64,000 nt of DNA from Aphrophora alni (Eukaryota; Arthropoda; Insecta; Hemiptera; Aphrophoridae): the NCBI GenBank assembly GCA_963513935.1, contig OY740768.1:22071177-22135176 (forward strand). Reading direction: 5' to 3'. A model generated the notes under the pieces. It was not told the DNA's origin. It saw only the letters and a list, made by a program, of their open reading frames with translations, and did no database searches. The number at the start of each line of letters is the position of its first letter. The stretch's first letter is position 1. This document shows positions 47,025 to 55,388 of the stretch, piece after piece. Made by a program: the position numbers and the translations under genes.

Positions 47025-49739
47025 CTAGTGATGGTATGCCTTTAATAATCTACAATTAAACGTACCCCTAATCTTATCCTTATGTAAATATCCTAATTTA
47101 TATGTAGTATTTCCTAATTTTTCTCTAATTAAGTAAGGTCCTTCATATAATTCACAAAATTTGTGGTACCTTTTTAGAATTAGCTTCGATGGTATACAAG
47201 CGCGTACTAAGACTTGTTCTCCCAATTTATATTCTGTTGGTGGGTGCTGTTCGTTAAATTTCTCGGCATACTTCTCACGTTTATTTTTTATTCGCAGGTA
47301 GATTTCAGCATCGCTGGTAATTGGCTCTCGCTGATCGTCTGGCTTGATGATATACCTGCTCCAATTGCGTGTAGGTTTTCTTTTAAATTGCGCTTCTACG
47401 GGTGTGGTCTCTATTGTGTCATGATATGACTCGTTAATAATGGTTTCAACGATTTCTATGATTTTTCCCCAGTCCTGATGTCTATCTTTTATTAATATTC
47501 TGCAAAATTGCCCCAATTGCCGCATGATACGCTCCGCCATGTTAGATTGTGGATTTCTAATTGCTACTGTCCTCTTCTTTATTCCCAGTCTTGTTAAACC
47601 CGTTTCCCATTTTGGTGATGTAAATTGTGTCCCATTATCAGATAGAATGTGTCTTGGCGTTTGTACCTCCTGTAGGTATTTTTCTACTTGTTTTAAAGTG
47701 GTTGTTGTTGTAGTATTCCGTACCTTATATAATTTGGTATATTTCGTGAAGGCGTCTATCATCACGAATATGTATTTGCACCCCCCAACTGACTTAGGCA
47801 ATGGTCCATAATAGTCCACGCAGACCAACTCTCCTACCCCTTTTGGAACTATTGGCAACATCTCCGCATTTCTGTGTTTGATATCGAATTTACATTTTTG
47901 GCATTTTGGACATTTAATGAGTTCGTCCCTTATGTGTTTCGTGATGCTGTCTCCTGTAAAGTCCTCTTTAAATAGTTTGTAACATTTTTTAATTCCCACA
48001 TGTCCGTATATTTCGTGTATTTCTTTGGCTAATATTTTTACAAAGTCTTTTGGTACCATTAATTTCCATACTCCCTTCTCTCGTCGAAATAATTTTTCTT
48101 CATATACTTGATAAAAAGTCTTAAATTTTGGATTATTTCTATTTAAGTGTTCTATGATATTTTTACAATTTTGGTCCCCCCTTTGTATGGTTTCGAAGTT
48201 CCTTAAAGTTTTCCCCAATTTTATATTAAATCCTTTTGCCAACATTAAAATTTCTATAAATCTCTCTTCTACAGTTTCCTGTATTTCCGCATTGTCCTCT
48301 GGATACCGACTTAGAGTATCCGCCACGATGTTATCTTTCCCTTTGCAATGCTTAATCGTAATATTGTATTCTTGTATAAGCAGAATCCATCTGGTCATCC
48401 GGGCATTCAATAGTCGACAATTATTGATGAATGTGATTGCTTTATTATCAGTAATTACAGTTAATCGTTTTCCTAATACGTAGGTTCTAAATTTCCTAAG
48501 GCAAATTACTACACTATACAATTCTTTTTCGGCTGTGCTATAGAATCGTTCTGCTCCCTTAAATGTCCGGCTGGTGTACGCAATAACTGCTATTTCTTGA
48601 TCCTCCCCAATTTGATATAATTGCCCTCCTGCTGCGATTTCCGACGCGTCTGTCTGTAGGTAGAACATTTTATCGCGGTCAGGATGTCGTAACGTTACTA
48701 CTTCTTCAAATTCCTTCTTAACTCTTTTAAAACTCTCTTCTATCTCACTAGTCCACTTAAATTTGGTCCCCTTTTTCAATAATCCCTGTAATGGTGCTGT
48801 TACCGATGCGTAGTTTTTTGAAAATTTATGGTAGAAATTAGTAAGTCCGAGAAATCCCTTCAACTGTCTGGCTGTCTTAGGCCGTGGGAAATTTTGTATT
48901 GCTGCCATTTTGTTTGCCTGTGGTTTAATACCGTGCGTGGTTAATAAAAATCCTAAATACTCTATTTCCTGTCTACAAAAGTTAGACTTGCTTAAATTTA
49001 CAGTTAAATTTGCATTTTTGAATACCTCTAATATTTTCTCAATCTGTTTTAAATGCTCCGTCCAGTTCTCAGCTAAACACAAACAATCATCGACATATAG
49101 GGTGATAAATTGTTTAACTTCCTCAGTTAATATCGAGTTTAATCCTCTGGTGAGGCTGGCTAAGCTAGTACTTAGACCAAATGGCACAGTCTTGTATCGG
49201 TAGCATAACCCCTTGTGTAGAAATGCGGTGTAATCGCGGCTATCCACATGTAACGGTATTTGCCAAAAACTGCTCGTCAGGTCAAAACTACTCATCCAAT
49301 TAACGCGCTTTTCTATGGTTAATAACTCCTGTATAGGCTGCGATCCTTCGTAATCCGGCACCGTTCTAGCGTTGATAATCCTCGCATCCAAACATATTCT
49401 AACACTTCCGTCCTTCTTACAAACCGGAACTATCGGATTAATGTACGGGCTATTGCATCTCTCAATTATCCCATATTCCATCATTCGTTCAATTTCCATG
49501 TCAACACTTTCTCGGAATTTCATAGCTACCGGCCAACTTCTTTGACAATAGGGACTTTTATCTGTTACTTTTAATTTATGTTGATATGTCGTGATTAACC
49601 CTGGTTTCTTGCAAAATACATCTTTATACCTAATTAAAATTTTACCTAATTGTTCCTTTTGTTCTATAGAAATATGCCCTAATTCATTTAATTTATTTAT
49701 TATTTCTTCCTGACTTGTATCGTAATTTTCCGTAGTCAT
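47025..49739 (-). CDS. pol: Pol polyprotein: RT, RNase H, integrase
   Basis: 904 residues from the ATG at 49739. RT: about residues 60-265, with VRICLDARIIN, SFDLTSSFWQI (D153) and LYVDDCL (residues 214-220, catalytic YVDD), then YLGFLLTTHGIKP. RNase H: D364 (LQTDAS), E405 (STAEKEL), D431 (VITDNKAI), D474 (NIVADTLSR). Integrase: zinc site H574, H580, C610, C613; catalytic D642 (VDYYGP), D701 (LSDNGTQF) and E736 (NPQSNMAER), a D-N34-E spacing; a GPY-type module near residue 870 (LYEGPYLIREKLGNTTYKL). No stops. The frame is -1 relative to protease; a run of five A precedes the protease stop at 49748-49750, so either -1 frameshifting there or reinitiation at the ATG 8 nt after the stop could express it. 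Confidence 0.95.
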   Translation of the reverse strand: MTTENYDTSQEEIINKLNELGHISIEQKEQLGKILIRYKDVFCKKPGLITTYQHKLKVTDKSPYCQRSWPVAMKFRESVDMEIERMMEYGIIERCNSPYINPIVPVCKKDGSVRICLDARIINARTVPDYEGSQPIQELLTIEKRVNWMSSFDLTSSFWQIPLHVDSRDYTAFLHKGLCYRYKTVPFGLSTSLASLTRGLNSILTEEVKQFITLYVDDCLCLAENWTEHLKQIEKILEVFKNANLTVNLSKSNFCRQEIEYLGFLLTTHGIKPQANKMAAIQNFPRPKTARQLKGFLGLTNFYHKFSKNYASVTAPLQGLLKKGTKFKWTSEIEESFKRVKKEFEEVVTLRHPDRDKMFYLQTDASEIAAGGQLYQIGEDQEIAVIAYTSRTFKGAERFYSTAEKELYSVVICLRKFRTYVLGKRLTVITDNKAITFINNCRLLNARMTRWILLIQEYNITIKHCKGKDNIVADTLSRYPEDNAEIQETVEERFIEILMLAKGFNIKLGKTLRNFETIQRGDQNCKNIIEHLNRNNPKFKTFYQVYEEKLFRREKGVWKLMVPKDFVKILAKEIHEIYGHVGIKKCYKLFKEDFTGDSITKHIRDELIKCPKCQKCKFDIKHRNAEMLPIVPKGVGELVCVDYYGPLPKSVGGCKYIFVMIDAFTKYTKLYKVRNTTTTTTLKQVEKYLQEVQTPRHILSDNGTQFTSPKWETGLTRLGIKKRTVAIRNPQSNMAERIMRQLGQFCRILIKDRHQDWGKIIEIVETIINESYHDTIETTPVEAQFKRKPTRNWSRYIIKPDDQREPITSDAEIYLRIKNKREKYAEKFNEQHPPTEYKLGEQVLVRACIPSKLILKRYHKFCELYEGPYLIREKLGNTTYKLGYLHKDKIRGTFNCRLLKAYHH

Positions 49740-49747
49740 ATGTTGTA

Positions 49748-50308
49748 TTATTTTTCATCATATCGCTCTTCCGGATCCTCGAACAAAATCTCATTTTTTA
49801 TCTCATCATTATCCTTTGAAACATTATTTAATTCTAACCTATTACTTATGAAATCCACTACAGCCTTATTCTTTACTAAAAAGTCTAATCCTAAAATACA
49901 ATTTCTTATCAATTCGGGTACAATAATAAAATGAACGTTCAGCGTAAACTCTCCTACTTTCGTTTCTATAATAATCTGCCTTTTTACATTTTTCGAGCGT
50001 AAGCCAGTAGCTCCAATAACCTTAACGCCGGCGACTGGTAGCTCCTCGTATTTTCCCATCATCTCTTTATTTTCGGAATAATACTGTTCCGACAAGGAAT
50101 TAAATTCACAACCTGTATCTACTAGTGCTTTTAATTTGATGTTGTTGAATTCTATTTTTATTTCCGGGCATTTATTAAGATTTTTATTTATAAAATACGG
50201 GTCGTCTTCCTCCTCTAAACGGTCTTTTAAATCTGTAAATAGGGTGTTCATTATTGTGGCAGGTTGTAAAGTCTCTTGTCGGCTATCGCTTACGCTCCCT
50301 TCCAACTT
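49748..50308 (-). CDS. pro: Retropepsin-type aspartic protease
   Basis: About 185 residues that cleave the Gag-Pol precursor. The catalytic loop is ALVDTGCEFNSLS (D-T-G), the flap-like strand is VKVIGATG and the second hallmark is NCILGLDFLVKNKAVVDF. There is no ATG at the head of the frame: it is continuous with gag, beginning directly after the gag UGA (50309-50311) with AAG TTG GAA. The first Met is about 19 residues in. This suggests that it is made as a Gag-Pro fusion by stop-codon read-through rather than from its own start. It ends in TAA at 49748-49750, 8 nt before the pol ATG, in a different frame from pol. Confidence 0.9.
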   Translation of the reverse strand, partial: KLEGSVSDSRQETLQPATIMNTLFTDLKDRLEEEDDPYFINKNLNKCPEIKIEFNNIKLKALVDTGCEFNSLSEQYYSENKEMMGKYEELPVAGVKVIGATGLRSKNVKRQIIIETKVGEFTLNVHFIIVPELIRNCILGLDFLVKNKAVVDFISNRLELNNVSKDNDEIKNEILFEDPEERYDEK

Positions 50309-51907
50309 TCACTTATTCCGACCGTTAGGCATCTGTTCCTTGACAACCCTCTTGTCTTGGCTGCCCGGGTCATTGCTCGTACTAGGTTTGTTTACGTTTT
50401 CCCTTTCGTTAAAAGGTCTACGCCCCTCTTCTCGCCATGTGGTTTGTCTGTCATTTGGTCGTCTACCCCAGTTATCTTGCCTACTATTGTAGTTATAATT
50501 TCCCTTTTCCTGGTAATTCCTTCTGTTTATTTCCGTTCCAGCACTCTCATTAAATTGCTCTATTCTAGCATGCTCAAATTCCATCAATAACTTTATGAAA
50601 TCTGTTTTCCTTTTTATTCCTCGCGTAATTATTGCAATGAGCATATTTGGGTGGAAATGCTTCCCCGCTTTGTTTACTAATTGATCCTCCGTTAATGGTG
50701 GATTTAATTCCGAACATTGCAACATCAATGTCTCTACGTATGCGATCGCTTCTTCCCCCATTCTACCTCTGAATTTTCCAAATTCCAACTGATCCCTAAT
50801 CTTGGCCTGGATTATTTCGTTGAAATATTTTTCCTTAAATAATTCTTCGAACTGTTCGAAATTTTGCACGTTTCCCCTATGCAAACGCCACCAGATATAC
50901 GCGTCGTCCTTCAGGTACCGGTCGATCCAGTTCATATTGTTCCCTACCATATTCTCACTAATCTCCTTCATTACGTTTACGAATTGCATAGGAAACCGCT
51001 CCCTTCCTGAGAAACTTATGTTCCTTATTTCCGGCTCTTGTATATATCCCTCTCCGTTGTTTTTAACCGCTCTTAACCTTCTATCAAGCTCTATTAATTT
51101 CTTCGCGACCTCATCCGTCTTTTTCGCGTTTTCTTCCAGTTTAGCAGTATTAACGTCATTAAATTTTACATTGTTCTCCCGTATTTCTCCGTCTTTTTGC
51201 GCGAGTTCCTGTAGCCTAACGTCGACAACGATTCCGTGGTCCTCGATCTCTCGCACGCGAATCTCGGTTTCCGCACGATAATCCTGGATTCGGTTGCCGA
51301 ATTCTTCTCCCGTTTTCTTGACTTGTCCCTCGAAATTCGTCCGGATTTCCGCTACCGTTTCTTCTACCGTTCGGACTCGATTTTCTACGCCGTCGCATCG
51401 TTCTTCTAATTTTTTGTTAATCCTATCCTCGACCTCGTTGATACTATTTTTTATCTCCCCACGAATCGTTCCTAACATCTCCTCCTGTCTTTTCGCGATC
51501 TTCTCAATATTGTTCTCGATTAATTCAAAATTTTTCCGATTTTCCTCTGTAGCTTTTTCGGCCAACTTACGATTCTCCTCTGTAGCTTTCTCGGCTTTTT
51601 CCTCCGCTAACTTATCTAACTTACGATTTTCCTCGGCCATTTGTCTTATCATTTCCTGCAATCCCGCCATACCGTCTCCTCCTACCTGTCCTACCGCTGT
51701 TTCTACCCTTGGATTCCTATCGCTGGTCCCCGCCCGGAATTCTACATTACCCTCAATTTCTAACCCTCTAATTTGTTCTACTTCCCCAATTTGATTCCCC
51801 TCTTCGCTGAAATTTAAGCTTTCGCTCCCTAGCCCCATCTGGTTATAAATTTCACTTTCATTGGCCATATTTGAATCTAATACTCTTTTCCTACTTCTCG
51901 TCAACAT
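50309..51907 (-). CDS. gag: Gag-like structural protein
   Basis: 532 residues from the ATG at 51907 (MLTRSRKR). Residues about 80-290 are a long charged coiled coil, with short repeats of AEKATEENRKLAEKATEEN type at its start. Residues about 295-440 resemble a retrotransposon Gag capsid region (WIDRYLKDDAYIWWRLHRG, FEELFKEKYFNEIIQAKIRD, LEFGKFRGRMGEEAIAYVE). The C-terminal ~90 residues are basic and rich in Asn and Arg, without a CCHC zinc knuckle, so RNA binding probably relies on this tail. The frame ends in UGA, and protease continues in the same frame. It should assemble virus-like particles that package element RNA. Confidence 0.88.
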   Translation of the reverse strand: MLTRSRKRVLDSNMANESEIYNQMGLGSESLNFSEEGNQIGEVEQIRGLEIEGNVEFRAGTSDRNPRVETAVGQVGGDGMAGLQEMIRQMAEENRKLDKLAEEKAEKATEENRKLAEKATEENRKNFELIENNIEKIAKRQEEMLGTIRGEIKNSINEVEDRINKKLEERCDGVENRVRTVEETVAEIRTNFEGQVKKTGEEFGNRIQDYRAETEIRVREIEDHGIVVDVRLQELAQKDGEIRENNVKFNDVNTAKLEENAKKTDEVAKKLIELDRRLRAVKNNGEGYIQEPEIRNISFSGRERFPMQFVNVMKEISENMVGNNMNWIDRYLKDDAYIWWRLHRGNVQNFEQFEELFKEKYFNEIIQAKIRDQLEFGKFRGRMGEEAIAYVETLMLQCSELNPPLTEDQLVNKAGKHFHPNMLIAIITRGIKRKTDFIKLLMEFEHARIEQFNESAGTEINRRNYQEKGNYNYNSRQDNWGRRPNDRQTTWREEGRRPFNERENVNKPSTSNDPGSQDKRVVKEQMPNGRNK

Positions 51908-52050
51908 ATATCTCTATCTAATTCTCTTATTCTAACACAATACACAATACACAATATATCCTACTACAATGTCTATGTCCTTATTCTACAATTTCTATGT
52001 TTAACAATTAAAACTTCACTTTTAATTGAGCCCTGCCGTTGAGCGCCAAA
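51908..52050 (-). other. 5' leader of the LTR element with primer-binding site
   Basis: The primer-binding site candidate is on the minus strand at 52048-52031, TGGCGCTCAACGGCAGGG, two bases after the 5' LTR. It starts with TGG, complementary to a tRNA CCA end, and its TGGCGCxCAACG form resembles lysine-tRNA-type sites of other retroelements. The tRNA identity cannot be confirmed here. The remaining leader is AT-rich and has no upstream ORF. Confidence 0.75.
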
Positions 52051-53796
52051 TATAACAAAAACGCTTTATTGTTATATTATTTTTAATCTTGATTTATAAT
52101 TTTAACAAAAGCCACACGTTGGTGAGCCAAATATAACATTTTAGACGTTATATATATGTTTATTTAAGTTAATTTATTTATTTTGAATATTTTGAATAAT
52201 AATTATTATTAGGTATTAATAATTCAATATTATTTTAATTACCTGCTATATGTTTAGTTGTTCCTAAACTTGCAAAATGTGGAAATATAAATAACACACC
52301 TGACACAACGTATTACTTAAAAAACAAACCTTAATTTATTTAAGCAACATGTCAAAGAATCATAAAAACGTACATCTATTCCATTAGTGTCTAAAATTTC
52401 TTCATTCATTCCACAAGCATTCCTTAATGTTATGTAATATACAAATTTATCTTAACTAATTGTCTTTCCTTATGCTAGACTTTATTACTAAAAAAAACAT
52501 CAAGTTTCCACAATTGGCGTTAATTTTTTAATGAAATTATTTTGTAATTTGAATTACTTTTATTTTTTTTATACACAAACAATTATTTCCTTTACAAAAT
52601 TAAACTTTATTATAATCTTTATTCAATTTGTTAGTTATTAATTTATTTAATTAATTCTCTTATCTCTTTTTAGGGTCGTTAGGTTCTTTTATGGCTCAAT
52701 TAAAGTGAATTATTTTAGAAAAATGAATTTATAATTTTAAAGTGAACAAGAATTTTAAATTGTACTTATCGTTGGTACTGCTTTCCAATTTTGATCGACG
52801 AGACACTTTCCACACACAACACAACGATGGCTTTAAATTTGATTTAGATATATAAAAAAACAAAACACTCCACACACTATCTCCAACAACTTAATCCTGG
52901 AATTCGGACTGATGATCCTCCTCAAGTCTCCACTGGCGATGAATTAGTTCTTCCGACTCTTCTCTCGAACAATTCTTCCAAAATATTTTAATCTGCTCCA
53001 AAATCTCAACAAACTTTTGACTAAAAACTACTAACTCTCTTTTCAACTTTGATTCAACTAATTAATTTTCTCGACGTATTGACACAGAGAACCCTAGTCT
53101 CGTGGTCAATCTAACTCCCTTTTTCTGTCCCACAGAATGCTCTCTGTCTCTCAGACCTCTCCTCACCACTCCAGATTTTAGACTCCTCTTCAAATTTTTG
53201 ATGCCAAAAACCTCTCCCTTCTTCCCAAACTTTCCTTCGCTTTCACTCCTCCGATTCGCTCGCTGAATTCTCGATTTCTCCCCAGATGTTGTTCTTTTTT
53301 TCTAGTGGCTGTATTTTTTTAAATTCGTTTGCTTTCACCATGTGGCTGTTTTCCGATTGGCCGACCTAATTCCTTTTGTCGGTTTCTCATGTTTTTTAGA
53401 AGTACCGTTATGCTTTCTAGCGTGTCCCATCAGGTCTCTCACCCTGTAGATTTCTCTTTTTTTTTTATACCTCCAGCTGCGTGACATAAAATCTCCCTTT
53501 AGATACCGTTACAAATTGTTTAACGTTAACACGTGTACACTACAAGGTTAGCGAAACGGCTTCTTTTCTCTTTGCACGCTTTCTCTCCTAATTTGTTGTG
53601 CACAGATGTCCTTTTGATTATTTTTTTTGTTAAAATGATATTTTCTGTTACCAGATGATACTAGTTGTTCATTATTTTTCTATTATTTAATTTAGTTTCC
53701 CCTTTATATCATAAGTTACATGTAATTACTCATTTTTTATAGAGATCGTTGTTATCCTTTATTTTATTATTTATTTGATAACGCGATATCGTTATA
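52051..53796 (-). repeat. 5' LTR
   Basis: 1746 bp, TATAAC...GTTATA, near-identical to 44994-46739. It should hold the promoter and start site; a TATATAAA (minus strand TTTATATA) occurs near 52849, but no site can be chosen with confidence. An internal segment at 52111-52137 repeats the LTR/primer-binding-site junction (GCCAAATATAACA), discussed as a finding. Confidence 0.95.
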
Positions 53797-53800
53797 AGCT
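53797..53800. repeat. Right target-site duplication (AGCT) of the LTR element
   Basis: Second copy of the 4-bp duplication; see 44990-44993. Confidence 0.85.
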
Positions 53801-55014
53801 TGAATGTTGGGCTGCGTCAAATGAAATGGTGATCAATACGGCTAAGACAGAATACCAACTATTCTCACTGTCAACAAAGCAGCACGACGTGAATCTACTT
53901 TTTAATGGTCAGCAATTGACCCGCACTAGCGGCATAACATACCTTGGTGTAATACTTGACAATAAGCTAAGTTGGGCGAAACACATCGATAAGCAAGTTA
54001 ACCAAGCCACAAAACGATTATCCCTCCTCAAGCGACTTGCAGGAAAGAAATGGGGGGCATCCCAAGACATGTTAGCGCTCGCCTACAAATCTTACGTCCG
54101 CCCCGTGATGGACTACGCTTCTGAAATTACCATTACTGCCACCAATACTTCACTAAGGAAATTGGACGTCGTTCAAAACCATGCCTTGCGCATAATTACA
54201 GGTGGACCGAAATCTACCCCTATTACTGCAATGGAGCTTCAAACAGAAATCGAACCCGTACATATCAGAAGAGAAAGCCTTGCGTTGGCAATGTTTGAAA
54301 GACTTCAGAGAGTTCATGTCCCATATTGGAAAAATTACCAGCCTGCTACGGGAAGACTCAAGACACAGTGCGACTTCATCTCACGGTGCACAGACATCCT
54401 ACATAAATTCAGCGCTATCGATAATAGGCAGACACTCCCCACCTTACTGGACCTGAACATCAAAAACATCGCGGTGCCTAGATTAAATTTAATCAGACCA
54501 GTTAGCAAAACGCTGACCTCAACAGTGGAACTCAAAGTAACTGCACTGGAAACTATTGCTGAATGGTACCCTGCAGGCGAATGGTTGCATATCTATACCG
54601 ACGGTTCAGCAACTAACGCAAGAAGCAACGCCGGTGCCGGCGTATACTGCAAGCTCTTCCAAATCGCAGCCCCCGTTGGAAAAATGGCTACCAATTTTGA
54701 TGGGGAAGTTAATGCTATACTCTTAGCCGTGCAGCGGATAGCGAGGTTACAGATAATGAAAGTGGTGTTGTTCATCGACTCGCAGGCGGCAATAACATCT
54801 ATCTGCAGTTATGAAATGACGGATAATCAGGAAGTTCTGAGTTGCAGACGAACTATTGACAAATGTATAGGAAGTGGATCTACGCTCGTGCTCCAGTGGA
54901 TCCCTGGTCATGTTGATGTAAACGGCAACGAAGAAGCGGATAAGTTGGCAAGATCAGGTGCAAGAAAGGAACAACCGGACAAGCCCACTACGTTGCACGA
55001 CGCAAAAGACACAT
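53801..55014 (+). pseudogene. ORF2, part 3: RT thumb and RNase H
   Basis: Continues the RT from 44993 in the correct frame: ECWAASNEMVINTAKTEYQ, ITYLGVILDNKLSWAKHI (thumb), and LDVVQNHALRIITGG. RNase H I follows: HIYTDGSATN (Asp), FDGEVNAILLA (Glu), VLFIDSQAAITS (Asp) and WIPGHVDVNGNEEADKLA (His and Asp), so all catalytic residues remain. RNase H removes the RNA strand during second-strand synthesis. The frame ends at TAA 55014-55016, but the homologous reading moves to another frame between about 54970 and 55014, consistent with a second 1-bp deletion. Confidence 0.9.
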
Positions 55015-55348
55015 AAAAAATTACCTGCGAGCAAGATGCATTACGACACAAAAAGTATCGGCTGAAGGCAAAAAATGGGAAAGTCTAACGGAAAAGAGCG
55101 GAAGGCCACCAATCAACTTGCCACGCCTACAACAAGTTGCTAATTTCCGACTATTAACGGGTCATGATTATCTACAAAAACACCTCCACCGGATAGGGGT
55201 CACCAGCGACCCTTACTGTCCCTTATGTAACAATAGGCAGGAAATGGACTGCGAGCACCTGAAATTATGTCCAGCTCTTGCGGAAAAGAGGGATTCTCCC
55301 GACTATGACCTGTACTGGGCTGCGAGGAAACTAATGGCGGAAGCCTAA
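55005..55348 (+). pseudogene. ORF2, part 4: C-terminal zinc-knuckle region
   Basis: In the shifted frame the reading RRKRHIKNYLRARC continues through PRLQQVANFRLLTGHDYL to CPLCNNRQEMDCEHLKLCP, a C-x2-C-x8-H-x4-C-like knuckle found after RNase H in this group of LINEs. The stop is TAA at 55346-55348. No homologous sequence is missing, so only the frame is broken. Confidence 0.85.
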
Positions 55349-55373
55349 TGTTTGGCGTAATTAAAAAAAAAAA
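55349..55373 (+). repeat. 3' end and A tail of the non-LTR element
   Basis: After the ORF2 stop only about 14 nt remain before a run of 12 A (55363-55374, the last A shared with the duplication). A 3' UTR this short is unusual, but it is directly bracketed by the target-site duplication. Confidence 0.85.
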
Positions 55374-55388
55374 AGTTTTTTTATAAGG
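55374..55388 (+). repeat. Right target-site duplication of the non-LTR element
   Basis: Exact 15-mer copy of 42706-42720. Confidence 0.9.

Larger units (their letters stand above)
44994..53796 (-). mobile_element. Ty3/gypsy LTR retrotransposon, complete, minus strand
   Basis: An 8.8-kb element with two LTRs of 1746 bp, a primer-binding site, gag, protease, pol and a 3' LTR. The domain order RT, RNase H, integrase identifies Ty3/gypsy (Metaviridae-type), not Copia. There is no env frame between pol and the 3' LTR (only about 285 bp). All three coding regions are open and catalytic residues are present. Near-identity of the LTRs shows recent insertion. Protease is in frame with gag beyond one UGA, and pol is in the -1 frame after protease. 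It lies inside the RT of the non-LTR element in opposite orientation. Confidence 0.95.
42721..55373 (+). mobile_element. 5'-truncated non-LTR retrotransposon (split by an LTR element)
   Basis: Without the nested LTR element this copy is about 3.85 kb: the last ~36 codons of ORF1, ORF2 with AP-type endonuclease, RT, RNase H and a C-terminal CCHC-like zinc knuckle, a very short 3' UTR and an A12 tail. The 15-bp target duplication and 5' truncation are typical of target-primed reverse transcription. Presence of RNase H after RT points to the I/LOA/R1-related side of the RNase H-bearing clades rather than Jockey proper; the exact clade is not settled by eye. Seven G at the 5' junction (42721-42727) follow the target duplication and may be non-templated. 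Two 1-bp deletions and the nested insertion make it dead. Confidence 0.93.

Noticed and set aside
47214..51794. Many plus-strand open frames of 70-170 codons across the LTR element
   Set aside because: They are antisense shadows of gag, pro and pol, which carry clear motifs on the minus strand.
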